DNA of 56,139 nucleotides from an uncultured bacterium (GCA_903882905.1 CAIRYW010000017.1:1-56139), one strand, 5' to 3'. Positions 38,953-48,316 are shown, counted from the stretch's first letter. Numbers and translations are program-made. The notes: generated by a model from the sequence alone, not told the origin.

Positions 38953-38995
38953 AAGAAAAACATAATAAAAGCAAATATAGCTTTACAAAAAAATA

Positions 38996-39013
38996 CCCCT
39001 AGCGAACTAAGGG
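38996..39013 (-). terminator. UUCG-tetraloop intrinsic terminator for small orphan ORF
   Basis: Minus strand CCCTTAG-TTCG-CTAGGGG-TATTTTTTTG. Confidence 0.7.
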
Positions 39014-39050
39014 TTGAAGAAAGGACTACCAAGTTGCAGTCCGAGGTCGG

Positions 39051-39176
39051 CTACTTGCCGTCGTCGGTCTTGGCAATTTGCGATCCGCGGCGCCGGCTGC
39101 TGAAACGGTCTGACCGGCGCGAACCGGGTTTAATTCCAATCGGGGTTTGTTTGCGGGCTTTGTTCTCTTGGCTCAT
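39051..39176 (-). CDS. Small Arg-rich orphan protein (41 aa)
   Basis: MSQENKARKQTPIGIKPGSRRSDRFSSRRRGSQIAKTDDGK*; promoter TTGACG (39215-39210) N17 TAACTT (39192-39187); GC-rich relative to flanks; terminator downstream. Confidence 0.55.
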   Translation of the reverse strand: MSQENKARKQTPIGIKPGSRRSDRFSSRRRGSQIAKTDDGK

Positions 39177-39220
39177 ACAGCTTTAAAAGTTACACCAATG
39201 TTAAAATTTCGTCAATAGTT

Positions 39221-40006
39221 TTAATTTGAAATTGGAACTTCAATTCTTGGTGCGCCGTAAGGTCTTGAACCTAATTGATATTCTTTAAACTGCAAAATGA
39301 CACTAGAATCAGAAAACATGAAAGTATCGAAATTTGTTATAGTCGCAACCAACCCATCATTATTATCCAAAAAACTAGTGTCAGTATTGCCTGTTTGGGA
39401 GTAATATTTTTTCAATTCTCCTGTTGCATTCTTTGAAAGATTATTCAAAAAATCTACTGGCCTAAAAAAGTCACTTAATTTTTTTTCTGTTCCATCACTT
39501 AAGCTAAAAGTATGAGATTCAAAGTTTGTATATGGATGTGCAAGTAATCCCCCGCCGACAAAGGTCGAATACAGAACACTGACAGTCCCGAATTTTTCAG
39601 ATGTCGTAGCGTCACTTGTAAGAGCAATCTCAAATGGTGAAAGAGATGGAGGTGTATTTTCTGGAGAAATATTTGAAGAAACATCTCCCGTAATTTGTAA
39701 TTTTATTACCTGAACTTCTGCCTCTATTTGAGAATTAATTGCACCCCACTTATTTCCCAAAGTACTATCAAAAACTGGATAAGTAGCACTAAATGTCCAT
39801 TTACCTCCTGGATCTTTGTCTGTAATTGTTTTGGAACTGATAGTTGGTGTAAATACTTGTGTGGTTTGTGTTGTACTAATATTTTGTTCTGCAGATTTAG
39901 TATTTAAAACATAGGAAACAAGAATTTGAACATAGTGAGGATTTATAGCCACAAGAACTACTATCAATATAACGACTCCGACTATATAAGGAATAATTTT
40001 CTTCAT
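39221..40006 (-). CDS. Secreted protein with DUF4163/DUF3298-like (RsiV-like) region
   Basis: N-terminal TM; FSATYPVFDSTLGNKWGAINSQIEAEV... AHPYTNFESHTFSLSDGTEKKLSDFF... VILQFKEYQLGSRPYGAPRIEVP. Confidence 0.65.
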   Translation of the reverse strand: MKKIIPYIVGVVILIVVLVAINPHYVQILVSYVLNTKSAEQNISTTQTTQVFTPTISSKTITDKDPGGKWTFSATYPVFDSTLGNKWGAINSQIEAEVQVIKLQITGDVSSNISPENTPPSLSPFEIALTSDATTSEKFGTVSVLYSTFVGGGLLAHPYTNFESHTFSLSDGTEKKLSDFFRPVDFLNNLSKNATGELKKYYSQTGNTDTSFLDNNDGLVATITNFDTFMFSDSSVILQFKEYQLGSRPYGAPRIEVPISN

Positions 40007-40031
40007 TAAGTTGATTATAACATTTCCTGTG

Positions 40032-40106
40032 TTGTCATTCCCGCGAAAGCGGGAATCTAGGGTTTTACTACATACATCTGGATTCCCGCTTTCGCGGGAA
40101 TGACAA
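40032..40106. repeat. REP/BIME-like palindromic repeat
   Basis: TTGTCATTCCCGCGAAAGCGGGAATC (40032-40057) / GATTCCCGCTTTCGCGGGAATGACAA (40081-40106), each arm itself a hairpin. Confidence 0.9.
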
Positions 40107-40162
40107 ATAACATTTTAACTTATTTCTTTGATGATTAACACTAATAATGCTAGTCTGTCTCC

Positions 40163-40864
40163 ATGGAAGAACTAAAAGCACAACTAAATAAAATCAATCT
40201 TAAGCTTGAAAATAAAGCCATCGAGCGACTTTGGAAATTTAAAGAAATTGTTCTTGAAAAAAATAAGGTTTTAAACCTTACAGGTATCACTGAAGAAAAA
40301 GACTTTATTCTCAAGCACTTAATTGATTCCCTTTCAGTTATAGATTCCATACCTGCTGGAACAAGAAACATTATAGATATTGGTACAGGTGCCGGTTTTC
40401 CAGGAGTACCAATAAAAATCGCAAGACCAGAAATAAATGTTACCTTACTCGATTCATCAAAAAAGAAAGTAGTTTTTTTGAAAGAAGCTATCAAATCTTT
40501 AGAACTTGAAAATATAAAAGCTGTGGCAGAAAGAGCAGAAGATTTGGCACAAGATAAAAATTTTAGAGAGAAATATGATGTAGCAATTTCAAGAGCAGTA
40601 GCATTGCTTCCTGTATTAGTTGAATACTCTCTACCTTTTGTAAAAGTTGGAGGAATTTTTATTGCTCAAAAATCTCAAAACGAGGAAGAATTGAAATCAG
40701 CGGAAAGAGCAATAAACATTCTTGGTGGAAAAATTAGAGAAATTATTTCAATAAAAATAGAAAATATTCCGGATCGCTCGCTAATCATTATTGAAAAAAT
40801 TTCTCGTACTCCACTAAATTTCCCGAGAAAACCAGGAACTGCTTCAAAGGAGCCTATAAAATAA
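40163..40864 (+). CDS. rsmG: 16S rRNA (guanine-N7)-methyltransferase
   Basis: NLTGITEEKDFILKHLIDSL, IDIGTGAGFPGVPIKIARPEINVTLLDSSKKKVVFL. Confidence 0.93.
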   Translation: MEELKAQLNKINLKLENKAIERLWKFKEIVLEKNKVLNLTGITEEKDFILKHLIDSLSVIDSIPAGTRNIIDIGTGAGFPGVPIKIARPEINVTLLDSSKKKVVFLKEAIKSLELENIKAVAERAEDLAQDKNFREKYDVAISRAVALLPVLVEYSLPFVKVGGIFIAQKSQNEEELKSAERAINILGGKIREIISIKIENIPDRSLIIIEKISRTPLNFPRKPGTASKEPIK

Positions 40865-40865
40865 A

Positions 40866-42554
40866 TTATTTCTGTCTTTTTTCTAAACGTAGGAGATGGA
40901 TATTTCTTTCTTTATCAAAACCATCAACATCAAAGGCGTACTTTTCTATCATTTTTGAAGCTTGATGAGCTCCGAGATAATGTGGCATTACCACGTAAGT
41001 TGCTCCTGCAAGATAAAGTTTCTTTGTCTGCACGATATCGTGTGACATTGTAATTACAATACCTGATTTGTTTTCTTCTCTGTAGGTTTTTGTTATAAGC
41101 ATATTTGTTTCAAAATCTGGAATAGTTGAAACAATCAATTTTATTTGAGAAAAATTAATTTCTCTCAAAAACTCAACATCATCAGCATCACCATATTTAA
41201 ATGGAATTCCTTCTTCTTCTAATCTTTTAATAGCCGAAGGATTAAAATCTACTGCAAAAAATTTAGCTTTTATATGCCTTGCTGCTTCAGAAAAATCTTC
41301 TCCTACTCTGTGATATCCAAAAATTATCATATCAAAATCATTTACCTTGGATTTTTTTTCATCTTTTGTTCCTTTGATCATTTCAAAGAAACCAATAAAT
41401 CTTCTCAGTCTGTTGTAAATATTTTCTGAATAAAGAATCAAATAGGTTGAAACTGATATTGTGAAAACAAAGACTAACGTGATAATTGAAACTATTGTGT
41501 TACTTATTTGTCCATTTGAAGCTCCAACGGCAACTAAGATAAGTGAAAATTCGCTAATTTGTGAAGAAGTCATTGCAACCAGAAAACTGGTTCTTTTTTT
41601 GTAACCCAAAATTTTCATTACAAAAAATACAATGATTGGATTAATCAACAAAACAAAAACTGAAAGAATAATTGAGGGATACAAGACTTGTGTATCTAGA
41701 CTCAAAGAAATTCTTGAGCCAAGAAGAACAAAAAACAACATGATAAAAAAATCTCTAAGTGGCTTAAGACGAGATCCTATTTCTTCGGCAAATGGAGAGA
41801 CAGCAAAAGTTGCACCAGCCACAAGGGCGCCAATACCTGATGAAAAACCAATTGCAGAAAAAAATGAGGATAATCCAAGTCCCCATGCTATTGAAAACAA
41901 AAAAAGTAATTCAGGAGAAGAGGAAAAAAATTCTGAAAGTTTTGGAAGTACATATTTACTTATAATGAAAAGTAGAACAACAATAACTATTCCTTTAAAT
42001 AGTAGAGCTAGAAAAATATGCTCAAGATCAGCACCTGTAGTAGAGACAGAAACATTTAGAGAGGCAACAATTAAAATTAAAGCGGCAATAAAATCCTCAA
42101 CCAAGAGCATTCCTAAAACAATTTTTCCATGAAGTTTACCCAGACTTCTTTTATCCGAAAATAATTTCAAAATTATAATGGTACTCGAAAATGCCAAAGC
42201 GGCACTAGCATAAGCAGCTGAAACGATATCGAAACCAAGCCACCTGACAACAAAAAAACCTGCGACTGAAGTGATAATTGCTTGTGTTACTCCAACAAAA
42301 AAGGAAGTAACTCCAACCTCTTTTATAATTTCAGGATTTAGATGGACACCAACAATAAATAAAAGTATTGAAATTCCAATTGTAGAAAATATTTCAAGAT
42401 CCGAAGTTGAGTGCAAAATATTAAAAACATAAGGACCAACCGCAATACCAGTAAGAACATAACCGACAATTAAAGGTTGTCTTAAAAGTTTCATTATTGC
42501 TCCAAAAAGAACAGCAACAAAAACAATAATACTTATTTCAAAAAAAAATGTCAT
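40866..42554 (-). CDS. Kef-type cation/proton antiporter with TrkA-N domain
   Basis: Na_H_exchanger TM region (GYVLTGIAVGPYVFNILHST) plus C-terminal TrkA_N (DMIIFGYHRVGEDFSEAARHIKAKFFAVDFNPSAIKRLEEEGIPFKYGDADD). Confidence 0.9.
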   Translation of the reverse strand: MTFFFEISIIVFVAVLFGAIMKLLRQPLIVGYVLTGIAVGPYVFNILHSTSDLEIFSTIGISILLFIVGVHLNPEIIKEVGVTSFFVGVTQAIITSVAGFFVVRWLGFDIVSAAYASAALAFSSTIIILKLFSDKRSLGKLHGKIVLGMLLVEDFIAALILIVASLNVSVSTTGADLEHIFLALLFKGIVIVVLLFIISKYVLPKLSEFFSSSPELLFLFSIAWGLGLSSFFSAIGFSSGIGALVAGATFAVSPFAEEIGSRLKPLRDFFIMLFFVLLGSRISLSLDTQVLYPSIILSVFVLLINPIIVFFVMKILGYKKRTSFLVAMTSSQISEFSLILVAVGASNGQISNTIVSIITLVFVFTISVSTYLILYSENIYNRLRRFIGFFEMIKGTKDEKKSKVNDFDMIIFGYHRVGEDFSEAARHIKAKFFAVDFNPSAIKRLEEEGIPFKYGDADDVEFLREINFSQIKLIVSTIPDFETNMLITKTYREENKSGIVITMSHDIVQTKKLYLAGATYVVMPHYLGAHQASKMIEKYAFDVDGFDKERNIHLLRLEKRQK

Positions 42555-42577
42555 ATGAAAATTATATCATTTTAAAC

Positions 42578-42614
42578 AAAAAACTTACCCACTTGAATTG
42601 TGGGTAAGTTTTTT
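42578..42614. terminator. Intrinsic terminator
   Basis: AAAAAACTTACCCAC-ttgaatt-GTGGGTAAGTTTTTT. Confidence 0.88.
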
Positions 42615-42635
42615 TAACTCTAAAATATTTTCAAC

Positions 42636-43454
42636 CTACGGATTCACCTCACTAAAGCTAGCATTGATGTAGCAAGTAGCATATTTGGTAGAGGTACCAG
42701 TTGTGGTAGTTGTTGCTCCTGTTATTGGATTGGGGAGGTTTTCACCACAAGTTAGTTTGTATTGTGTTTCTTTGGTAACTTTGCTGTCGTTGAATGTTTT
42801 AGGTGAAAGAATAGGATAAGTATAGGTTTGATCACCTTGAGCTGAGCCTGTAAGAGTACAAGTTGAGTATTTATCTTCTGTTAGTAGGTTAAAGACTGGA
42901 CTGCAATTTCCTCCTGTACCATTAGTTGAATTGTATGGATTGATGGTGTTAGCTTTGAAATCTTTTATTACTACTTGTCCTGAAGGAAGATTAGTACCTC
43001 CGTTTGTCTCTATATATATTTGTGCGGCTGATTTTGTACATGTAAGGGTTGTAGGGTTACAAGTTGAACCTACGCCATTTACAGCTACACAATCCTTGTC
43101 TGGATTACATCCGTCGACTATCTTTGTTCCCGAGCAAGCGAGTTTTGGGGTGCAGACTACGGGGGTTGGAATGACAGTGCCCACAGAGCCACCACTATTA
43201 TTAACAGGTGGATAATATACTGGGGGAGGAGGTTGAGGTGGTGGACAATTTTGTCCTAAAACAGCGCACCTTTGATCTCCACCATAATGAGTATTACCTA
43301 TATTAAAATTCCCACAACCTGAATCTGAATAGCAAACATGTCCTTTTTTACAACTTTTAGCTTCTGCTTTGGGAGCGTTTATACCAAAAGCAAATACAAT
43401 TGCAAAAACAAAACCTGAAATCAGAAATAATTTTTTCATATTTTTGGTATTCAT
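42636..43454 (-). CDS. Secreted Cys-rich, Pro-rich hypothetical protein
   Basis: Signal peptide MKKLFLISGFVFAIVFAFGINAPKAEA; CPPPQPPPPVYYPPV linker; multiple Cys pairs. Confidence 0.6.
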   Translation of the reverse strand: MNTKNMKKLFLISGFVFAIVFAFGINAPKAEAKSCKKGHVCYSDSGCGNFNIGNTHYGGDQRCAVLGQNCPPPQPPPPVYYPPVNNSGGSVGTVIPTPVVCTPKLACSGTKIVDGCNPDKDCVAVNGVGSTCNPTTLTCTKSAAQIYIETNGGTNLPSGQVVIKDFKANTINPYNSTNGTGGNCSPVFNLLTEDKYSTCTLTGSAQGDQTYTYPILSPKTFNDSKVTKETQYKLTCGENLPNPITGATTTTTGTSTKYATCYINASFSEVNP

Positions 43455-43459
43455 ATATC

Positions 43460-44539
43460 TTATTTGTTATTTCCCAAATTAATAATAGATTGATTTATTT
43501 TTGCTTTCATATCAGATTTTTCTAACATTCCGAGAGTAATATCTGTATCAACTAGACTTAATGCTTTATTGTAGGCTTCTTTAGCTTTTGATTTGTCTCC
43601 CGTTGCTTCCAATAAAAGTCCTTTTACAACATAAGCGAATGAATCATTACCATAAAAACTTACCGCCTTTTCAATATCCTGGTCAATTTGATTTTTTAGG
43701 GATTCATTCTTTACTACATAATCATTGAGTAAAATTTTGGCATACGCCCTGTTTGCATATGCGTTACCATATTTATCATATGAATCAATCGATTTGGAAA
43801 AATCATCTATTGCAATTTGATAATTCCCAGAGTCTATTTCTGCCAGGCCAAAAATTTCATAGGCTGTAGCTTTTACATATGCAATCTGAGTTACATCGAT
43901 AGCAGCTTGCGCATATTTTTTTGCATTTTCAAAATCACCTTTTCCTTGAGCAATTCTTGCTAAGTTCATTAAAGCAACGTCATTTTTACTATCTATACTG
44001 TAAGCTTTTATGTAATCAGCTTCAGCAGAGGTTAGGTCACCAGATAGATCATACGCATGACCTCTTTTTACGTAACCAAGTGGAGAATCTGGATAAAGTG
44101 CAATAGCTTTATTGTATTGTTCTAATGCTTTAGAGTAATTTTGTAAGACTTCGTAAGAATATCCGAGAACTAAGTCTGCTTGATACTCTTGATTTTTGTC
44201 TGGACTATTTGCAAGAACCTCATTTGCTATAGCAATAGCTTTATTTCCATATTCTACTTCTTTGAACTCTAGACTAGCTTTTTCCAGATACGCATTGGCC
44301 AAATCAATTTTGGATTGATTGTCATTATTAGAACTTACTAACTGTTCAGCTATTTGTACTTCTTTTTCAACATCTCCAGATTGAGCATTTTTCATCAATT
44401 CATCGTTTAGAATAGTTTGATTATACTCGGCAAGGGAAATAATCTTACCGTTTTGAATTGTATAAAACTTTAAAAAGACGAATATCGATAAACCTAAGAG
44501 AACAATCACAATAAGGGAGATGATAAAATATTTTTTCAT
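43460..44539 (-). CDS. TPR-repeat membrane-anchored protein
   Basis: ALEQYNKAIALYPDSPLGYVKRGHAYDLSGDLTSAEADYIKAYSIDSKND. Confidence 0.85.
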   Translation of the reverse strand: MKKYFIISLIVIVLLGLSIFVFLKFYTIQNGKIISLAEYNQTILNDELMKNAQSGDVEKEVQIAEQLVSSNNDNQSKIDLANAYLEKASLEFKEVEYGNKAIAIANEVLANSPDKNQEYQADLVLGYSYEVLQNYSKALEQYNKAIALYPDSPLGYVKRGHAYDLSGDLTSAEADYIKAYSIDSKNDVALMNLARIAQGKGDFENAKKYAQAAIDVTQIAYVKATAYEIFGLAEIDSGNYQIAIDDFSKSIDSYDKYGNAYANRAYAKILLNDYVVKNESLKNQIDQDIEKAVSFYGNDSFAYVVKGLLLEATGDKSKAKEAYNKALSLVDTDITLGMLEKSDMKAKINQSIINLGNNK

Positions 44540-44778
44540 AAAAATTTTTGGAGCATTTTCGCCAATTAATTAATAGTAAATTGCTACATAAATTCTATCA
44601 TATAGGTACTAAAAAACCACAAAGGTTTGTTCACAGGTATTTTTCTGCGCGACTTGTTTTTGTTTACAAAAACAGAAGTACCCTTGTGGTAAAAAATTCT
44701 GCGAAGCCTACTCCGGCACTCGTTGCTACTCGCCCGACTCGCGCCAGAACCCTTTGCGGTTTTTAGAAATTTAACTTT

Positions 44779-45138
44779 TTAGACGAACAAATAAGCTAGA
44801 GCACCTGCAAGAAGAGCCATATTTTTCATAAAATTTGCCTTATCTGTTGCATGAGCATTTGCGTCTGTTATTGTCCAAAAATTATGTATCATGAAAGTTA
44901 CAGGAATCAAAAATAGGACAATAAGGGCAACTGAAACCGGGACATACAAAGCAAGTAAAATTCCAGCTCCACCTAGGATGACCATCACTCCGCTAACTAC
45001 AACAGCAAGTTTAGGTGAAGGTACTTTTTTTGAAGCTGCATAATGAGCAAGCATATCTCGGTGTTTGAGATGATTAATACCACTCATAATAAAGTATCCA
45101 CCAAAAATCACTCTACTGACAATTAATAAATATTGCAT
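44779..45138 (-). CDS. DoxX family protein
   Basis: SRVIFGGYFIMSGINHLKHRDMLAHYAASKKVPSPKLAVVVSGVMVILGGAGILL. Confidence 0.85.
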   Translation of the reverse strand: MQYLLIVSRVIFGGYFIMSGINHLKHRDMLAHYAASKKVPSPKLAVVVSGVMVILGGAGILLALYVPVSVALIVLFLIPVTFMIHNFWTITDANAHATDKANFMKNMALLAGALAYLFV

Positions 45139-45242
45139 ATTTTTTTGTTAATTTTTAAACTACCTACTTTGGCTATCTATTTTACACCCAGAACAGCCTT
45201 TATCAAAAGGTTATCAGGAGAAGAACTTTCCTAAAAGTTTAT

Positions 45243-45998
45243 TTAGACTTCGATTTTTGAGAACATTTTTGCACCAATAAACATAACAATCAAAACTAAA
45301 ATTGAAATAATAGTTAAATCAAACCCTACTCCGAAATGGGCTGCGCCAGAAAGAGTCCCTCTCAGAGCATCAACTCCATAGGAAAGAGGATCTAACCTAG
45401 TGACAATCTCTAAGGCTTTAGGCAAACCATCAATTGGAAACAAAGCACCGGAGAGAAAAAACAAAGGCATAACAAGAAAATTTATTATTATTTGAAATCC
45501 CTGCATGTCATCAAGTCTAGAACCGATAGCTGTGCCAAGTGCTGTAAAAAACAAAGCAATCAAAAACATTGCAAGAAATGCCACAGGAAGCATAGTAAGA
45601 GAAATTGGTCTAAATCCCACAAAAAAAGTCAAAGTAAAAACTACCAAACCTTGTATCATCGCAACAGTAGCTCCACCAAGTGTTCTTCCTATCATTATGT
45701 AAATACGAGAAACAGGAGCAACTAAAGTTTCTTTTAAATAACCAAACTGCCTGTCCCAAATTATTTCTATACCAGAAAAAATAGATGTAAAAAGAATACT
45801 CATACACATTACTCCGGGTGCCAAAAATTGCATATAATTTCCTCCTCCAGCTTTTGCGTAAATAGGACCAAATCCGAAACCAAGAGCCACTAAAAATAAA
45901 ATTGGCTGGCCAAGTGAACCGATCATTCTAGATTTTGATCGAACGTATCTTTTTAATTGTCTAAGCCAGAGTATGTATATTATTTTGAGGTTTTTCAT
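45243..45998 (-). CDS. ABC-2 type transporter permease
   Basis: RSKSRMIGSLGQPILFLVALGFGFG; EIIWDRQFGYLKETLVAPVSR; six-TM pattern. Confidence 0.88.
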   Translation of the reverse strand: MKNLKIIYILWLRQLKRYVRSKSRMIGSLGQPILFLVALGFGFGPIYAKAGGGNYMQFLAPGVMCMSILFTSIFSGIEIIWDRQFGYLKETLVAPVSRIYIMIGRTLGGATVAMIQGLVVFTLTFFVGFRPISLTMLPVAFLAMFLIALFFTALGTAIGSRLDDMQGFQIIINFLVMPLFFLSGALFPIDGLPKALEIVTRLDPLSYGVDALRGTLSGAAHFGVGFDLTIISILVLIVMFIGAKMFSKIEV

Positions 45999-46037
45999 AT
46001 ATTTTTGTTATGAACGTAGTGAATTAGAAAAATAATG

Positions 46038-46165
46038 ACCCTGTTAAATAAAATTTGATTATCACTTCGCTTTGTTTATTTTCATTACTCATTTTTGTTT
46101 ATATTAATCATTTATTTTAACTTCTAATCAAATTTTAATTTTTTGAAAAAATTATTTAACAGGGT
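46038..46165. mobile_element. MITE-like inverted-repeat element
   Basis: ACCCTGTTAAATAA (46038-46051) / TTATTTAACAGGGT (46152-46165), inner AAATTTGATTA (46051-46061) / TAATCAAATTT (46125-46135). Confidence 0.6.
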
Positions 46166-46199
46166 GAGTAATTTATACTCGCTTTGCTCGTTAAATTAC

Positions 46200-47033
46200 T
46201 CAATGTTTCCAACGTCTAGCCATTCTTGAAGCTCCATTTTCTGCACCTTCATCCCTTATCTGTTTACCAGTGAGTGCCAAAAAAGCATCCTCTAAACTTT
46301 TTGTATTAGTCTTTTTTTTCAAATCATCTGGACTGCCTTCTGCAACAATTTTTCCATGATCAATTACTGCAATTCTATCTGCATTTCTTTCTGCCTCCTC
46401 CATATAATGAGTCGTAAAAAAGACTGATAAACCTTCCTTTTCACGCAGTGCCTTTATATGAGTCCACATATTATTTCTTGTTTGTGGATCAAGACCAAGA
46501 GTCGGCTCATCCAAAAATAAAACTTTTGGATGGTGAAGAAGACCGCGAGCAATCTCTAAACGCCTTTTCATTCCTCCTGAAAAATTTTTTACTAAATCAT
46601 TTTTTCTATCCCATAAATCAACAAGCTTCATAAGTTCTTCAATTCTTCGTTTATACAAAATTTTCTGTAGTCCATACATCACTGCATGAATTTCCATATT
46701 CTCGTAAGCAGTAAGCTCAGTATCGAGTGATGGATCTTGAAAAATAATCCCAAAAGAATTACGAACTTCATTGGGATTTTCTAAAACGTTAGAACCATCA
46801 AGTATCACTTCACCTGATGTAGGGACAAGAAGTGTTGTCAGCATTCTTATGGTAGTGGTCTTTCCTGCACCGTTTGGTCCTAAAAACGCAAAGGCTTCAC
46901 CCTTTTTTACATTAAAAGAAATATTTTTTACCGCTTCAATTTCATTAAAATTTTTTACTAATTTTTTTACTTCAATAATGTTTGGCATATTTAAAAAATT
47001 ATTAATTAAGCTGTTGTCCGATTTTGAATCCAA
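46200..47033 (-). CDS. ABC-2 type transporter ATP-binding protein
   Basis: GPNGAGKTTTIRMLTTLLVPTSGEV, FSGGMKRRLEIARGLLHHPKVLFLDEPTLGLDP; likely start at MPNIIEVKKL. Confidence 0.92.
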   Translation of the reverse strand: MDSKSDNSLINNFLNMPNIIEVKKLVKNFNEIEAVKNISFNVKKGEAFAFLGPNGAGKTTTIRMLTTLLVPTSGEVILDGSNVLENPNEVRNSFGIIFQDPSLDTELTAYENMEIHAVMYGLQKILYKRRIEELMKLVDLWDRKNDLVKNFSGGMKRRLEIARGLLHHPKVLFLDEPTLGLDPQTRNNMWTHIKALREKEGLSVFFTTHYMEEAERNADRIAVIDHGKIVAEGSPDDLKKKTNTKSLEDAFLALTGKQIRDEGAENGASRMARRWKH

Positions 47034-47175
47034 CCCAGATTCCTACTATGGCAAAGACGGCGCTGAGGACAAGTGATGACGATGAAAACATATCTCCTCC
47101 CCAGAGGGCTGGAATATAACCTCCAACAACCGAACCGATTGTCATGAAGATAAAAACTAAAGATTTTGTACTCAT
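47002..47175 (-). CDS. Small membrane protein (57 aa)
   Basis: MSTKSLVFIFMTIGSVVGGYIPALWGGDMFSSSSLVLSAVFAIVGIWVGFKIGQQLN*; two hydrophobic segments; below ORF-track cutoff. Confidence 0.6.
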   Translation of the reverse strand: MSTKSLVFIFMTIGSVVGGYIPALWGGDMFSSSSLVLSAVFAIVGIWVGFKIGQQLN

Positions 47176-47177
47176 TT

Positions 47178-48041
47178 TTAATTAATCCTTGAAAAAATCT
47201 GAAGTTTTTCTTTGACCAGATTCTTCACTGCAAGTACAGCGTTCTCTGCGAGCTTGTATCCTGCAACTTCATCACTTTCATTCAGAGATTTTTTTAAAGC
47301 TTCCTTGTAAGCCACTCTTATCTCTGTATTTATATGTACGACTGAAACACCGTTTAAGATTGCATTTTGAAAATCTTCTTTAGAATTTCCTGAACCGCCA
47401 TGCAATACCAAAGGAATTTTTACTGCATCACTAATTTCTTTTACCCTTTGGATATTTAACTTCGGTTCTGGAGCAAACTTAAGCATGCCGTGAATATTTC
47501 CAACTGCAGGAGCAAAAAAATCTACGCCAGTCTCCATAACAAATTTTTTTGCGTCTTCTGCTGTCGTGAGCATTTTGTCTCCCACCGATGCTCCTTCGGG
47601 AATTGCATCCAACAATTTGGATGACGTTCCAATGTATCCTAATTCCCCTTCCACAAAAATATTTGGATTTACACTTTTTGCATACTCTACACACCGCTTC
47701 GTAATTTTGATGTTTTCATCAAGCGGTAATTTTGCTCCGTCAAAAATAACAGAATCAAAACCTTCATCAACTACTTCTTTAACTCTCTCAAATGAATAAG
47801 TGTGGTCAGCATTTAGAAAAACTGGAAGACCTTGATCCTTGTAACTTTTGACCAAAGCAACAACTTGAGGAATTCCAATAAAATCCCTTTCGCCTTCTGA
47901 AACTCCAATAATTACAGGAACATTTAATTCTTTCGCAGCTTCAACAATTCCTTTAAGGGTTTCTAAATTTGAAATATTAAAATGCCCGATTGCAACTTTA
48001 TTTTTATGCGCCTCTTCTATGTATTCTCTGTATGTTTTCAT
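47178..48041 (-). CDS. fba: Class II fructose-bisphosphate aldolase family protein
   Basis: GHFNISNLETLKGIVEAAKELNVPVIIGVSEGE, NADHTYSFERVKEVVDEGFDSVIFDGAKLPLDENI, VLHGGSGNSKEDFQNAILNGVSVVHINTEIR. Confidence 0.92.
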   Translation of the reverse strand: MKTYREYIEEAHKNKVAIGHFNISNLETLKGIVEAAKELNVPVIIGVSEGERDFIGIPQVVALVKSYKDQGLPVFLNADHTYSFERVKEVVDEGFDSVIFDGAKLPLDENIKITKRCVEYAKSVNPNIFVEGELGYIGTSSKLLDAIPEGASVGDKMLTTAEDAKKFVMETGVDFFAPAVGNIHGMLKFAPEPKLNIQRVKEISDAVKIPLVLHGGSGNSKEDFQNAILNGVSVVHINTEIRVAYKEALKKSLNESDEVAGYKLAENAVLAVKNLVKEKLQIFSRIN

Positions 48042-48112
48042 ATAAATATTTTATCACAAATCTACACACTAAGTTTGCAAACTTACCCAATAACTAATAA
48101 TATTGAAAACAA

Positions 48113-48313
48113 ATGAAAACGTACAATGATGATCCCTCCTCTTTTGAGGAAGACGGCCCACTTCGGATGACTTTCTTATTAGCCTTCGTATTCGGATTGC
48201 TCGGGATCCTCTGGATTTACGAGACAGTCAAAAAGGGCTTCTGCCTCATGCGGAACGCCTGGAGTTCCTGGCTGGAAGAAGGAAGAAAGCTCGATAAACA
48301 TCGTCTTTGGTAA
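48113..48313 (+). CDS. Small orphan protein with one TM (66 aa)
   Basis: MKTYNDDPSSFEEDGPLRMTFLLAFVFGLLGILWIYETVKKG...; GC-richer than flanks; terminator directly downstream. Confidence 0.5.
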   Translation: MKTYNDDPSSFEEDGPLRMTFLLAFVFGLLGILWIYETVKKGFCLMRNAWSSWLEEGRKLDKHRLW

Positions 48314-48316
48314 CTC

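Noticed and set aside
41632-42132. + strand 166-aa ORF antisense to the Kef-type antiporter
   Set aside because: Shadow ORF; no recognisable domain.
44548-44766. + strand 72-aa ORF
   Set aside because: Lies across the structured/repeat intergenic region; looks like fortuitous coding of repeat DNA.
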